Made by a program: the position numbers and the translations under genes
Notes under the pieces: generated by a model
The model's database searches: none
What the model saw: only the letters and a program-made list of their open reading frames with translations
What the model was told of the DNA's origin: nothing
Assembly: GCA_024231975.1 (NCBI GenBank)
Contig: JAAEQB010000078.1
Location: 310,001 to 374,000, forward strand
Direction of reading: 5' to 3'
DNA: 64,000 nucleotides
From: Allobosea sp.
GTDB taxonomy: Bacteria > Pseudomonadota > Alphaproteobacteria > Rhizobiales > Beijerinckiaceae
Shown: positions 1 through 9,862 of the stretch, piece by piece
Numbering within the stretch: position 1 is the stretch's first letter
How the letters are laid out: each line of letters starts with the position of its first letter

Positions 1-1796
1 CGATCCTCGCGGCCGACGGCACGCTGCTCGCCAATCGCGGCGAGACCGGCGGACGCACCATCACCCTCGGCGAGGTGCCGCCCTATCTGCCGAAAGCCTT
101 CGTCGCGATCGAAGACCGCCGTTTTTACGACCATTTCGGCATCGACCCGATCGGCCTCGGCCGCGCCATCGTCAACAACCTGACCAAACGCGGCGGCGTG
201 CAGGGCGGCTCGACCCTGACCCAGCAGCTCGCCAAGAACCTGTTCCTGACGCAGGAACGCACGGCAGCGCGCAAGATTCAGGAAGCGATCCTCTCGCTCT
301 GGCTGGAGCGGACCTACACCAAGGACCAGATCCTCGAGCTCTATCTCAACCGGGTCTATTTCGGCTCGGGCGCCTATGGCGTCGAGGCGGCGGCGCAGCG
401 CTACTTCAACAAGTCGGCGCGCTCGGTCTCGATCGCCGAGGCGGCGATGCTCGCCGGCCTGGTCCAGGCGCCCTCGCGCCTCGCGCCGAACCGCAATCCG
501 GAAGCTGCCGAGAAGCGGGCCCAGCTGGTGATCTCGGCGATGGCCGAGCAAGGGCTGATCTCGCAGGCCTCGGCCAAGACCGCGCTCGGCGCGCCGGCCG
601 AGGTGCCCGAGCGCGTCGGCGCCGGCTCGGTCAACTACGCTGCCGACTATGTCATGGACGTGCTCGACGACTTCATCGGCGCGATCGAAGGCGACGTCAC
701 CGTGCTGACCACGATCGACACCAAGCTGCAGAGCTCGGCCGAGACGATCCTGGTCGAGGCGCTCTCGGCACAGGGCGCCAAGCTCAACGCCTCGCAGGGC
801 GCGGTGGTCTCGCTGGCGCCGGACGGGGCGATCCGTGCCCTGATCGGCGGGCGCGACTACACCAAGAGCCAGTTCAACCGCGCCACCGCCGCGCATCGCC
901 AGCCGGGCTCGTCCTTCAAGCCCTTCGTCTATCTGACGGCGCTCGAGAAGGGCATGACGCCGGATACGATCCGCGACGATTCCCCGGTCTCGATCAAGGG
1001 CTGGGAGCCGGAGAACTATTCGCGCCCCTTCCGCGGCCCGGTCACGCTGCAGACCGCCTTCGCCCATTCGCTCAACACGGTGGTGGCCCGCCTGATCCAG
1101 GAGGTGACGCCGCGCGAGGTCGTGCGCACGGCCCAGCGCCTCGGCGTCAACTCGTCGCTGCAGGCCAATCCGTCGCTGTCGCTCGGCACCTCGGAAGTGA
1201 CGCCGCTCGAGATGACCGCCGCCTATGCGACCTTCGCCAATGGCGGCCAGTCGGTGCTTCCCTATGTCATCCGCGAGGTCAAATCGACCAGCGGCAAGGT
1301 CGTCTACGCTCGCAAGGCCAATAATTTCGGCCCGGTGATCCAGCCGCAGACGCTCTCGATGATGAACTCGATGTTCCACGCGGTGATGACCAGCGGCACC
1401 GGCAGCAAGGTCAACATTCCCGGCTGGGAGGTCGGCGGCAAGTCGGGCACGACGCAGGATTATCGCGACGCCTGGTTCGTCGGCTTCACCGGGCGCCTGG
1501 TCACGGCCGTCTGGGTCGGCAACGACGACAACTCGACGATGAAGCGCGTCACCGGAGCCGGCCTGCCGGCCGAGATCTGGGGCAAGTACATGAAGACCGC
1601 CCATGCCGGCCAGCAGCCGATACAGCTGCCGGGCGGGCTGTGGCAGTCGGCGCCGAAGTCGATCTTCGATGGCGGCGAGCCGGTCGCGGGTGTCGCGCCC
1701 TCACCGCGGACCCAGCCCGCGGCTACCGGAGACCGTGCCTGGACGCCGCCTGCGCCGCAGGAGAAGAACTTCTTCGAGCGCCTGTTCGGCGGCTGA
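1..1796 (+). CDS. Class A penicillin-binding protein (PBP1 family), 5' end outside the window
   Basis: Bifunctional peptidoglycan synthase, membrane-anchored and acting in the periplasm: it polymerises glycan strands and cross-links stem peptides. The reading frame is open from base 3, so the start and the N-terminal membrane anchor lie upstream of the window. The glycosyltransferase 51 domain comes first (EDRRFYDHFG with the catalytic Glu, then GGSTLTQQLAKNL). The transpeptidase domain follows, with the active-site PGSSFKP, an SLN triad (HSLNTVV) and KSGTTQ. A short Pro/Ala-rich tail ends in FFERLFGG. All catalytic motifs visible here are intact. It converges on hrpB with four bases between the stop codons. 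Which paralogue (1A, 1B or 1C) cannot be settled without the N-terminus. Confidence 0.95.
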   Translation, partial: ILAADGTLLANRGETGGRTITLGEVPPYLPKAFVAIEDRRFYDHFGIDPIGLGRAIVNNLTKRGGVQGGSTLTQQLAKNLFLTQERTAARKIQEAILSLWLERTYTKDQILELYLNRVYFGSGAYGVEAAAQRYFNKSARSVSIAEAAMLAGLVQAPSRLAPNRNPEAAEKRAQLVISAMAEQGLISQASAKTALGAPAEVPERVGAGSVNYAADYVMDVLDDFIGAIEGDVTVLTTIDTKLQSSAETILVEALSAQGAKLNASQGAVVSLAPDGAIRALIGGRDYTKSQFNRATAAHRQPGSSFKPFVYLTALEKGMTPDTIRDDSPVSIKGWEPENYSRPFRGPVTLQTAFAHSLNTVVARLIQEVTPREVVRTAQRLGVNSSLQANPSLSLGTSEVTPLEMTAAYATFANGGQSVLPYVIREVKSTSGKVVYARKANNFGPVIQPQTLSMMNSMFHAVMTSGTGSKVNIPGWEVGGKSGTTQDYRDAWFVGFTGRLVTAVWVGNDDNSTMKRVTGAGLPAEIWGKYMKTAHAGQQPIQLPGGLWQSAPKSIFDGGEPVAGVAPSPRTQPAATGDRAWTPPAPQEKNFFERLFGG

Positions 1797-1800
1797 CGCC

Positions 1801-4299
1801 TTACGTCCCGCGCGGCTTGGCGCGGGTCGTCGGCGCCGCCGCGGCGGGATCGTCCGGCCAGGGATGGCGCGGATAGCGCCCCTTCATCTCGCTCTTCACC
1901 GCGGCCCATGAGCCACGCCAGAAGCCCGGCAGGTCGCGCGTCACCTGGATCGGCCGGTGTGCCGGCGAGAGCAGTTCAAGCACGAGCGGCACCCGTCCGC
2001 CGGCAAGCGAAGGATGCTGTGCCAGCCCGTAGAGCTCCTGCACGCGGACCGAGATCGTCGGCCCGGCCTCGGCGCCATAGTCGACCGCGAGCTGCGAACC
2101 GGTCGGCGCCGTAAAGTGCGTCGGTGCCTCCGCGTCGAGCCGCCGCTTCAGCTCCCAGGGCAGCAGGGTCGACAGCGCCGCATCGAGATCGCCGGCCGAG
2201 ATCGCCGCCAGCGAGCTTCGCCCGACGATATGCGGCGCCAGCCAGTCCACGGCCGTCTCGGCGAGGCCATTATCGGAGAGATCGGGCCAGCCGGCGTCGT
2301 CTCCTTCCGCCACGCGCAGGAAAGCGACGCGCTCGCGCAACTGCGCCTGCGCCTTGCCCCAGGGCAGCGTCTCGATGCCGATAGTGGCGATGCCCTTCGC
2401 CAGCACCTCCGCATTCTCCTCGGAGGACTCGACCGGCAAGGGCCGCTCGGCCAGCACCAACGAACCGTACTTGCGCGCCGCGCGGGCCCGCAGCGCCCGG
2501 GCCTGCCGGTCGAACACGGTCTCGTTGCGCTCCGACAGTCCGATCCGGATCAGGCCGGAGGCGGCGAGCGCGGCGATCTCGGTCTCGCTGATCGCGACAG
2601 CGCTAAGGATGCGGGCCTGCTGGGCGCTTCCCGTCATCTCGCCGACGACGAGATAAGGCTCACGCGCCAGCCTTTGGCCGGGTTCAAGCGCCGCGCCGCG
2701 GCCATTGGCGAGCAGGTACTGGCCGGAGCCGGGCTGGCGCGCCTTGGCGACACGGTCGGGGAAGGCGAGGCCGAGCAGGAAGCCGGGCGAGAGCGAGTGT
2801 TCCGCGGCGGCCTTCACTTTGCTCGCCGCTTGCCTGGCCCAGCCCTCGGCGAGGCGGCGCATGTCGCCGGCGCGGCCACCACGCTCGCGCCCGAAGCGCT
2901 CCAGCCGTTCGGACAGGTCAATCGCATCGCCGCCAAGCCCGCGCTCGACCAGGAGAGCGGCGAGAAGCGCCGCCGGCTCGGCCTGACGATGATGCGCGGC
3001 GCCGACGACCATATGGGCAAGACGCGGCGGCAGGGGCAGGCCCTGGAGCGCCTTGCCGTCATCGGTGATGCGGCCGTCCGGACCCAGCGCATCGAGGTCA
3101 CCCAGCAGCGCCCGCGCCTCCTTCAGCGCCGGTGCCGGCGGCGGATCGAGAAAGGACAGCTTGGTCGGGTCGGAGACGCCCCAGGCAGCGCAGTCGAGCA
3201 ACAACGGGGCGAGGTCGGCCGAGAGGATTTCGGGGCGGGCGAAGGCTTCGAGCGCGCCGTTCGCCGCCTCCTCCCAGAGCCGGTAGCAGATGCCGGGCTC
3301 GGTACGCCCCGCGCGGCCGCGGCGCTGATCTGAAGCTGCCCGGCTGGCGCGCTGGGTGACGAGGCGGGTGACGCCGATATCGGGCTCGTAGAGCGGCACG
3401 CGGGCGAGGCCGGAATCGATCACGACGCGCACGCCCTCGATCGTCAGCGAGGTCTCGGCGATCGAGGTGGCGAGCACGACCTTGCGTCTGCCCTTGGGCG
3501 CCGGCAGCACGGCACGGTCCTGCTCGGCCTGGTCGAGCGCGCCATAAAGCGGCGCGATCTCGATCGCGGGATCGCGGGTCTTCTCGCGCAGGCGCTCCTC
3601 GACCCGGCGGATCTCGCCCTGGCCGGGCAGGAAGACGAGCAGCGAGCCGGCCTGCTCGTTCAGCGCCTGCAGCACCGCCTCGGTGACTTGATCCTCGATC
3701 CGCTTCAGCGGGTCACGCCCGAGATAGCGCGTCTCAACGGGATAGGCCCGGCCCTCGCTCTCGATCACTTCGGCGTCGCCCAGCAGCTTCGCGACGCGCG
3801 CGCCGTCCAGCGTCGCCGACATCACCAGGATGCGCAGGTCCTCGCGCAGGCCGGCCTGGGCATCGAGCGCCAGCGCCAGCCCGAAATCGGCATCGAGCGA
3901 ACGCTCATGGAATTCGTCGAACAGCACGGCGGCGACGCCGTCGAGCGTGGGATCATCGAGGATCATCCGGGCGAAGACGCCCTCGGTGACGACCTCGATC
4001 CGCGTCTTCGGTCCGATCTTCGAGCCGAGCCGGACACGCAGGCCGACCGTCTCGCCGACCCGCTCGCTCAGCGTCTGCGCCATGCGATTGGCCGCGCCGC
4101 GGGCAGCGAGCCGACGGGGCTCCAGCACGATCAGCTTACCGCCTTTAGCCCAGGTCTCATCGAGCAGCGCGAGCGGCACGCGCGTCGTCTTGCCGGCGCC
4201 GGGAGGGGCGACCAGCACGGCGTTCGGCTTCTCGCGCAGGGAGGCGGCGAGAGCGTCGAGAACCGCGTCGATCGGGAGGGCTGTATCGAAGGCGCGCAT
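1801..4299 (-). CDS. hrpB: ATP-dependent helicase HrpB
   Basis: DEAH-type superfamily 2 helicase of the HrpB family, presumed to act on RNA or RNA-protein complexes; its physiological role is poorly defined even in model bacteria. The 832-residue protein shows the Walker A APPGAGKTTRVP near residue 30, the HrpB-type box II DEFHERSLDADF, motif III SATLDG, motif VI DQRRGRAGR, then a long HrpB-specific C-terminal region. Length fits the family. The start ATG at 4299 gives the expected short N-terminus (AFDTALPIDAVL). It stands alone, transcribed towards the penicillin-binding protein gene. Confidence 0.95.
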   Translation of the reverse strand: MRAFDTALPIDAVLDALAASLREKPNAVLVAPPGAGKTTRVPLALLDETWAKGGKLIVLEPRRLAARGAANRMAQTLSERVGETVGLRVRLGSKIGPKTRIEVVTEGVFARMILDDPTLDGVAAVLFDEFHERSLDADFGLALALDAQAGLREDLRILVMSATLDGARVAKLLGDAEVIESEGRAYPVETRYLGRDPLKRIEDQVTEAVLQALNEQAGSLLVFLPGQGEIRRVEERLREKTRDPAIEIAPLYGALDQAEQDRAVLPAPKGRRKVVLATSIAETSLTIEGVRVVIDSGLARVPLYEPDIGVTRLVTQRASRAASDQRRGRAGRTEPGICYRLWEEAANGALEAFARPEILSADLAPLLLDCAAWGVSDPTKLSFLDPPPAPALKEARALLGDLDALGPDGRITDDGKALQGLPLPPRLAHMVVGAAHHRQAEPAALLAALLVERGLGGDAIDLSERLERFGRERGGRAGDMRRLAEGWARQAASKVKAAAEHSLSPGFLLGLAFPDRVAKARQPGSGQYLLANGRGAALEPGQRLAREPYLVVGEMTGSAQQARILSAVAISETEIAALAASGLIRIGLSERNETVFDRQARALRARAARKYGSLVLAERPLPVESSEENAEVLAKGIATIGIETLPWGKAQAQLRERVAFLRVAEGDDAGWPDLSDNGLAETAVDWLAPHIVGRSSLAAISAGDLDAALSTLLPWELKRRLDAEAPTHFTAPTGSQLAVDYGAEAGPTISVRVQELYGLAQHPSLAGGRVPLVLELLSPAHRPIQVTRDLPGFWRGSWAAVKSEMKGRYPRHPWPDDPAAAAPTTRAKPRGT

Positions 4300-4342
4300 G
4301 CGCCTGCGATGTGGCGCAGGCGGCGCGGCTGCGCAAGCCGCC

Positions 4343-5131
4343 TCAGGCCGCCTGCCGCAATCCGACCTCGAACGGCGTCATGCTGACCGTGCCGCCCTTC
4401 ACCGAGACCAGCGTGTTGCAGGGCAGCGCCTGCCAGCAGTCCCGGGCGGCATCGACCGGCTCCGAGGCGATCACCACCGCATCGCCGCGATCGCAGAGAT
4501 AGAGCGTCGGCGGCCTCGGATCGGAGGACCAGCGCACGGCATGGATCGTCTCGCCATCGGCGAGCGCGGCCGCGCACCGCAGGGGCTCCTTGACGCCGGC
4601 CTCCTGCATCAGCGCAAGCGCATCGCCGAGCGCGCCTGCCAGGGCATCGCCGGGCGCAGCCCCTTCGGCGATACGGGCCAGCGCCAGCAGGAACAGTGCT
4701 TCCGAATCGGTGGTGCCGACGCGGGCGTCATAGAGCGCATCGGGGATCAGGCTTTCGAGCCGGCGCTTGATCACGGCATAGCCGCCAATCTGGCCGTTGT
4801 GCATGAAGAGGTGCCGACCGTGGACGAAGGGATGGCAGTTCGCCCGTGTCGAGGCCGTGCCGGTCGCGGCGCGCACATGCGCGAAGAACAGATGCGAGCG
4901 CACCAGGCGCGCGATCGAGAGCAGGTTCTCGTCCGACCATGCCGGCCTGATCTCGCGATACTGGCCGGGTTCGGCCCGCTCGCCATACCAGCCGACACCG
5001 AAGCCGTCGCCATTGGTGCCGGTCTTGGCCTCCTCGGCATGCAGCGACTGGTGGATCAGCGAATGGCAGGGCGAGGCGATGAAATCCTCGAGGAAGACCG
5101 GGGCGCCGGCATAGGCGAGGAAACGGCACAT
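4343..5131 (-). CDS. Class II glutamine amidotransferase (YafJ/EgtC type)
   Basis: Stand-alone Ntn-hydrolase glutaminase domain. After removal of Met the new N-terminal residue is Cys2 (MCRFLAYAG), the nucleophile of class II amidotransferases. The protein also has NGDGFGVGWY and a HPFVHG...FMHNGQIGGY stretch that fits the glutamine pocket and oxyanion hole of this family. At 262 residues it has no synthetase domain, so it resembles YafJ or EgtC-like proteins that release ammonia from, or hydrolyse, gamma-glutamyl compounds. No ergothioneine genes are nearby, so an EgtC role is not supported. Monocistronic; the substrate is unknown. Confidence 0.85.
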   Translation of the reverse strand: MCRFLAYAGAPVFLEDFIASPCHSLIHQSLHAEEAKTGTNGDGFGVGWYGERAEPGQYREIRPAWSDENLLSIARLVRSHLFFAHVRAATGTASTRANCHPFVHGRHLFMHNGQIGGYAVIKRRLESLIPDALYDARVGTTDSEALFLLALARIAEGAAPGDALAGALGDALALMQEAGVKEPLRCAAALADGETIHAVRWSSDPRPPTLYLCDRGDAVVIASEPVDAARDCWQALPCNTLVSVKGGTVSMTPFEVGLRQAA

Positions 5132-5311
5132 GGTGGTCCCGAATCAGCTGCGGGCGGGACGCCGCAGGAGAAGATTATTCCATGAGAATGAATGCCGGCA
5201 TAATGGTGGCGGTCGCCCGGTTGTCGCTCCCATAGCCTTGCTATAACCGTCGCAGCGATGGGGTGATGACGACGTCCCGCGGCAAGCGGGCGGGGGGAAG
5301 GGCCGTTTCTG

Positions 5312-6724
5312 ATGCTGACGAAGCTTGCCGGCGCGGCGCTCCTGTTCGTTCTTGTTCCCCAAGCCGCCTTCGCCGCCGGCGATATCGGCGGCGCCAGCAT
5401 GGGCGTCGCCTGGGCCCTCCCCTTCGCCGGCATGCTGCTCTCGATCGCACTCGGCCCGGTGCTGTTCCCGCATTTCTGGGAGCTGAACTACGGCAAGTTC
5501 GCCGCCTTCTGGGCCGTGCTGGTGGTGGTGCCGCTTGTCCTGTTCCGTGGCTTCGATCCGGCGCTCGGCGCGCTGCTGCACACCGCGCTGCTCGAATACA
5601 TCCCCTTCATCATCCTGCTGTTTGCGCTGTTCACCATCGCCGGCGGCATCCTGATCACCGGCAATTTGCACGGCACTCCGGCCACGAACACCGTGCTGCT
5701 CGCGATCGGCACACTGATGGCGAGCTTCGTCGGCACCACCGGCGCCTCGATCATCATGATCCGCCCGGTTCTGCGCGCGAATGACGACCGGCGCTTCAAC
5801 GTCCATGTCGTCGTCTTCTTCATCTTCCTGGTCTCGAACATCGGGGGATCGCTGACGCCGCTCGGCGACCCCCCGCTCTTCCTCGGCTTCCTGCGCGGCG
5901 TCTCCTTCTTCTGGACGACGACCCACTTGCTGCCGGAGACGCTGACCGCCGTCGTGATCCTGCTCGCCGTGTTCTACGCGCTCGATACCTGGTTCTTCCG
6001 CAAGGAGGAGAACTACCCGCCGCTGCGCGATCCCACCCCGGACCGCGCGATCAAGCTGTTCGGCAAGATCAACATCCTCCTGCTCGGCGGCGTCATCCTC
6101 GCTATCCTGATGTCGGCGAGCAGGAAGCCGGGCATCGTCTTCGACATCCACGGCGTCCATGTCGAACTGCAGAACGTCGTGCGCGATCTCGTCCTGCTCG
6201 GGCTCGCCGGCCTCTCGCTCGCCCTGACGCCGAAGCCGGTGCGCGCCGGCAACGAGTTCAGCTGGGGGCCGATCAAGGAGGTCGCCAAGCTCTTCGCCGG
6301 CATCTTCGCCTGCATCATCCCGGTCCTGGCGATGCTCCAGGCCGGCCGCGACGGCGCCTTCGCGCCGCTCGTCGCCCTTGTCAGCAATGCCGATGGCAGC
6401 GCCAACAACACCGCCTATTTCTGGCTGACCGGTGCGCTCTCCTCCTTCCTCGACAACGCCCCGACCTATCTCGTCTTCTTCGAGCTCGCCGGCGGCGACC
6501 CAAAGGTGCTGATGACGACGGGGGCGCTGACGCTGACCGCGATCTCGGCCGGCGCCGTGTTCATGGGCGCCAACTCCTATATCGGCAATGCCCCGAACTT
6601 CATGGTCTACGCCATCGCCAAGGACCGGAAGGTCGCGATGCCGAGCTTCTTCGGCTACATGCTCTGGTCAGGCGCGATCCTGATCCCGCTCTTCCTGCTG
6701 CAGACGCTGATCTTCTTCCGCTGA
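5312..6724 (+). CDS. Sodium:proton antiporter-like permease (CitMHS_2/ArsB-NhaD superfamily)
   Basis: Integral inner-membrane transporter of 470 residues with a cleavable-looking signal (LLFVLVPQAAFAAG) and about 11-12 hydrophobic helices. Conserved features of the ion-transporter superfamily are visible: FVGTTGASIIMIRP, NIGGSLTPLGDPPLFLGF and, in the second half, SSFLDNAPTYLVFFE followed by MGANSYIGNAPNFMVY. The repeated NAP/GDPP hairpins suggest two inverted transport repeats. Proteins of this family are usually annotated as sodium:proton antiporters or putative citrate transporters; the real substrate is unproven. The start is chosen at ATG 5312, which follows GGAAGG. The long antisense ORF across it is a shadow. 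Confidence 0.8.
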   Translation: MLTKLAGAALLFVLVPQAAFAAGDIGGASMGVAWALPFAGMLLSIALGPVLFPHFWELNYGKFAAFWAVLVVVPLVLFRGFDPALGALLHTALLEYIPFIILLFALFTIAGGILITGNLHGTPATNTVLLAIGTLMASFVGTTGASIIMIRPVLRANDDRRFNVHVVVFFIFLVSNIGGSLTPLGDPPLFLGFLRGVSFFWTTTHLLPETLTAVVILLAVFYALDTWFFRKEENYPPLRDPTPDRAIKLFGKINILLLGGVILAILMSASRKPGIVFDIHGVHVELQNVVRDLVLLGLAGLSLALTPKPVRAGNEFSWGPIKEVAKLFAGIFACIIPVLAMLQAGRDGAFAPLVALVSNADGSANNTAYFWLTGALSSFLDNAPTYLVFFELAGGDPKVLMTTGALTLTAISAGAVFMGANSYIGNAPNFMVYAIAKDRKVAMPSFFGYMLWSGAILIPLFLLQTLIFFR

Positions 6725-6793
6725 GGCCCGCCCCAGCGCCATGGACACCGGTCGGGTGCGCGCCTAAAGGGGCGACGTCCGAAGGAAGCCCCG

Positions 6794-7990
6794 ATGCGAC
6801 TGCGCCCCGACACGCTGGCGATGACCGCCGTCCTCGCCATGCTGACGGCGCTCGGCCCGCTCTCGACCGATTTCTACCTGCCGTCCCTGCCCGAGATCGC
6901 GCGGGTGATGGGGACCGATTTCGCCGGCGCGCAGGCGACCCTCTCGGCCTTCCTGTTCGGCTATGCCGCCGGCCAGATCATCTGGGGGCCGCTCTCGGAC
7001 CGGCTCGGCCGCCGGCCGGTGCTGATGATCGGCCTTGGCCTGTTCATCGCGACCACGCTCGCCTGTGCCTTTGCGCCCTCGATCGAGGCGCTGATCGGCG
7101 CCCGTTTCGCCCAGGCGGTCGGCGCCTCCGGGCCGATCGTGCTCGGCCGCGCCATGGTGCGCGATCTCTATGAGGGGCCACGCGCCGGTCGCGAGCTCGC
7201 CCGCATGGGCATGATCATGGGCCTAGTCCCGGCGATCGCGCCCGTCCTCGGCGGCCTGCTGCAGAACGCCTTCGGCTGGCGCTCGACCTTCCTGGCCTCG
7301 CTCGTCTTCGCGCTCACCATGCTCGCCATCATCGTGACGATCATGCCGGAGACATTGCGCCAGCGCTCGCCGGACGGCCTCTCGCTGCCGGCGATCTTCC
7401 GCGGCTACCGGCTGCTGCTGCGCAACCCGGCCTACCGGGTCTATGTCGCCCTGACCTCGCTGGCCTATGCCGGCCTCTTCGCCTTCATCTCCGGCTCGTC
7501 CTTCGTGCTGATGGGGGTCTACGGGCTGTCGGCGCCGGCCTATGGCCTGTCCTTCGGCTGCGCCGTGCTCGGCTTCATCCTCGGCACGATCATCGCGCAA
7601 CGCCTGGTCGGCCGCCGCGGCCTCGACGGCGTGATCGGGCTCGGCGTCGTCTGCCTCGCCGCCGGCGGGCTTGCCATGCTGGCCGGCGTCGCCACCGGTT
7701 TCGGCGGGCCGTTCGGGGTGGTCGCACCGATGGCGCTCTATGCCTGCGGCATCGGCCTCGTCATGCCGCAGGCGCAGGCCTCGGCGATGATGCCATTCCC
7801 GGACCGGGCCGGCGCGGCCTCCTCGCTGACCGGTCTTTGCCAGATGCTGCTCGCCGCCTGCGTCGGCCTGCTGGTCGGCCATCTGCTCAAGGGCACCGCG
7901 CTGCCTTTGCCGATCGTGATGTCGGTAATCGGCGTGGCGACACTGATCCTCTTCCGTGCCAGCGCCGCAATCCGCGCCGGCAAGCACTGA
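6794..7990 (+). CDS. Bcr/CflA family multidrug efflux MFS transporter
   Basis: Twelve-helix drug:proton antiporter in the inner membrane. The N-terminal PLSTDFYLPSLPEIA and the loop 2-3 motif GPLSDRLGRRPVLM are typical of the Bcr/CflA subgroup, as is the motif C-like stretch GMIMGLVPAIAPVLGG in helix 5. 398 residues is the normal length. AAGGAA sits five bases before the ATG. Probably transcribed alone or with the permease gene 70 bases upstream. The exported compounds cannot be inferred from sequence; family members export bicyclomycin, chloramphenicol or sulfonamides. Confidence 0.88.
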   Translation: MRLRPDTLAMTAVLAMLTALGPLSTDFYLPSLPEIARVMGTDFAGAQATLSAFLFGYAAGQIIWGPLSDRLGRRPVLMIGLGLFIATTLACAFAPSIEALIGARFAQAVGASGPIVLGRAMVRDLYEGPRAGRELARMGMIMGLVPAIAPVLGGLLQNAFGWRSTFLASLVFALTMLAIIVTIMPETLRQRSPDGLSLPAIFRGYRLLLRNPAYRVYVALTSLAYAGLFAFISGSSFVLMGVYGLSAPAYGLSFGCAVLGFILGTIIAQRLVGRRGLDGVIGLGVVCLAAGGLAMLAGVATGFGGPFGVVAPMALYACGIGLVMPQAQASAMMPFPDRAGAASSLTGLCQMLLAACVGLLVGHLLKGTALPLPIVMSVIGVATLILFRASAAIRAGKH

Positions 7991-7993
7991 TCG

Positions 7994-8812
7994 TCAGTTC
8001 CCCATCCGGTCCCGCCATTGCCGCTCGCCCTGCATGCAGGAGATGCGCGCTGGCTTGGCCTGCGCCCTCTGGATCAGAGCCTCGGAGCCAGAGGCCGGCA
8101 TCTCGGCGATCTCGCGCACCAGCTTCGTCCTGGTCGCATCGACGAACTGGTGGCGCTCGCGGATCGGAATCACGAAGGCACCGACGCCGGTGACGACGCA
8201 GTCCTCGTAGTAGACGTCGAGATTGTCGATGTCGAAATAACTCGCCTGCTTCAGCATCACCGGCAGGCCGTTGATGGAGATGCCCTTGTCACGCGCGGCG
8301 TCGCGGGCCGCCGTCACCGGGCGCCCGTCATTGTTGGCGCCGTCGCCGGAGATGTCGATGACGCGGCGCAGCGGCGTGACATTGCTCTTCTCGAGCAGGG
8401 CGACGGCAAGGTCGATCGCACCGGAGATCGAGGTGCGCCGGCCACGCCGCGTCGGCGCCTCGCCAAGTTCTTCGGCGAAGGCGATCGCCGATTGCGGGGT
8501 CTCGATCACCGTCCAGGGGCGGACGATGTGCTGGAAGTCGCCGCCCGCCCATTCGAAATAGGTGACGGCGATCTTGCCGATCGCGCCCTTGGCGATGGCA
8601 TCGTGCAGCACCTTCGAGCGGAAGGCCTCGATATAGCCGTTGCGCTGCAAAGCGAGCTCGTCGAGGTCCATCGAATAGGACACGTCGACGGCCAGCACGA
8701 GGGCGACATCGACCTCCTCGGGCGGCGCATTCGCCTGCTGCGCATCGGGCGCCGAGGCGGGCCAGAACCCGGCGGCGGCGAGACAAAAGAGACCGAACAG
8801 CCAGCGCCGCAT
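7994..8812 (-). CDS. DUF1194 domain-containing von Willebrand factor A protein
   Basis: Exported VWA-fold protein of unknown function. The sequence begins with a signal peptide (RRWLFGLFCLAAAGFWPASA) and then the VWA strand carrying a MIDAS-like motif (AVDVSYSMD), a TSISGAIDLA segment and VIDISGDGANN, typical of DUF1194. The frame is open further upstream, but the ATG at 8812 is preceded by GGAGG five bases away and starts the signal peptide directly, so I take the 272-residue form. Three Cys lie near the C-terminus. It lies convergent to the MFS gene with three bases between them. The MIDAS motif suggests metal-dependent ligand binding in the periplasm. Confidence 0.85.
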   Translation of the reverse strand: MRRWLFGLFCLAAAGFWPASAPDAQQANAPPEEVDVALVLAVDVSYSMDLDELALQRNGYIEAFRSKVLHDAIAKGAIGKIAVTYFEWAGGDFQHIVRPWTVIETPQSAIAFAEELGEAPTRRGRRTSISGAIDLAVALLEKSNVTPLRRVIDISGDGANNDGRPVTAARDAARDKGISINGLPVMLKQASYFDIDNLDVYYEDCVVTGVGAFVIPIRERHQFVDATRTKLVREIAEMPASGSEALIQRAQAKPARISCMQGERQWRDRMGN

Positions 8813-8994
8813 CGAAACCTCCGTCATCTGTCGTCGAAGCGTGACGCCGAAAGGAGGCTGGTTTCGGACGAAGGCAGGCTTCAAACGAATGTCGTCGAAG
8901 TCTGCGCTTGGTTTCGATTCGCGCAAAGCACGAAAACGCGAGTGCAGGCCGGAAAAATGAGCATCGGCCTGCCCAAACCGGCACCCTGAAGGGA

Positions 8995-9669
8995 TTATCC
9001 GCGCCGGCGATCCTCGACGATGGCGAGCGCCGCCTGGAAGGCCTCCTCGACGCCGAGCGCCGAGGTATCGAGCTGCACCGCATCTTCCGCCGCCTTCAGT
9101 GGCGCATCGCCGCGGCCCGAATCCCTGGCGTCGCGCCGGCGGATATCGGCCAGGATGCCGTCGAACGTCGCGGCCTCGCCCCGCCCCGCCAGCTCCTTGT
9201 GCCGGCGCGCGGCACGGACCTCGGGTGTCGCGGTGACGAAGAGCTTCACCGTCGCCTCCGGGCAGATCACCGTGCCGATGTCGCGCCCGTCGAGCACGGC
9301 CCCTTCCCCGGCCGCGGCGAAGCGGCGCTGCCGGTCGATCAGCGCACGCCGGACGGCGGGGATCGCCGCCACCACCGAGGCGGCCTCGCCGATCTCGCGG
9401 CCGCGCAGCCGCGATTCGTCGATAGCAGCATCATCGAAGCCCGCAGCGCTCGCCGCTGCGGCCTGCGCATCGTCGAGCGGCTCGCCGGCATCGAGCATGG
9501 TGCGGGCGACCATGCGGTAGAGCAGGCCGGTGTCGAGATAGGGCAGGCCGTAATGGGCGGCGAGCCGGCGCGCCAAGGTTCCCTTGCCGGAGGCCGCCGG
9601 CCCGTCGACGGCAATCACCAGCCGGTCGGCCTGCTTGGCGGGGGAGGCTATCGGCTGGGCTGCGGGCAC
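8995..9669 (-). CDS. cmk: Cytidylate kinase ((d)CMP kinase)
   Basis: Phosphorylates CMP and dCMP with ATP in the cytoplasm, supplying CDP/dCDP for RNA, DNA and phospholipid synthesis. The P-loop GPAASGKGTLARRLA is followed by LPYLDTGLLYR, DGRDIGTVICPEA and a RRDARDSGR segment, all standard Cmk signatures. 224 residues is a normal length. The start is GTG at 9669, since no ATG exists before the P-loop strand. In many Hyphomicrobiales cmk sits between aroA and rpsA; neither is here, and the divergent neighbour is the FYDLN-acid gene. Confidence 0.95.
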   Translation of the reverse strand: MPAAQPIASPAKQADRLVIAVDGPAASGKGTLARRLAAHYGLPYLDTGLLYRMVARTMLDAGEPLDDAQAAAASAAGFDDAAIDESRLRGREIGEAASVVAAIPAVRRALIDRQRRFAAAGEGAVLDGRDIGTVICPEATVKLFVTATPEVRAARRHKELAGRGEAATFDGILADIRRRDARDSGRGDAPLKAAEDAVQLDTSALGVEEAFQAALAIVEDRRRG

Positions 9670-9862
9670 GATTCTCGTCTTTCGTCAGTGCTCTGGTGAG
9701 GGCTGAGTTCTAAAGCACGGGGCGCGCCGATGCGAAGCGGTTTTGCACCCGGTGTCGCAGGTTCGCGTCGCCGCCAAATCAATATTTGACAGCGACGCTT
9801 AGCCCGACTAACGGACGCCCCTGCTTTTTACGAACCCTGTCCGAACTTGAAGGTCCGACGCC

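Noticed and set aside
4343..5131. The class II amidotransferase as ergothioneine EgtC
   Set aside because: No egtB or egtD genes are nearby; the motif alone fits YafJ-type proteins equally well.
5144..6160. A 338-residue frame opposite the antiporter gene
   Set aside because: Highly charged, low-complexity translation, and the plus strand encodes a clear membrane transporter.
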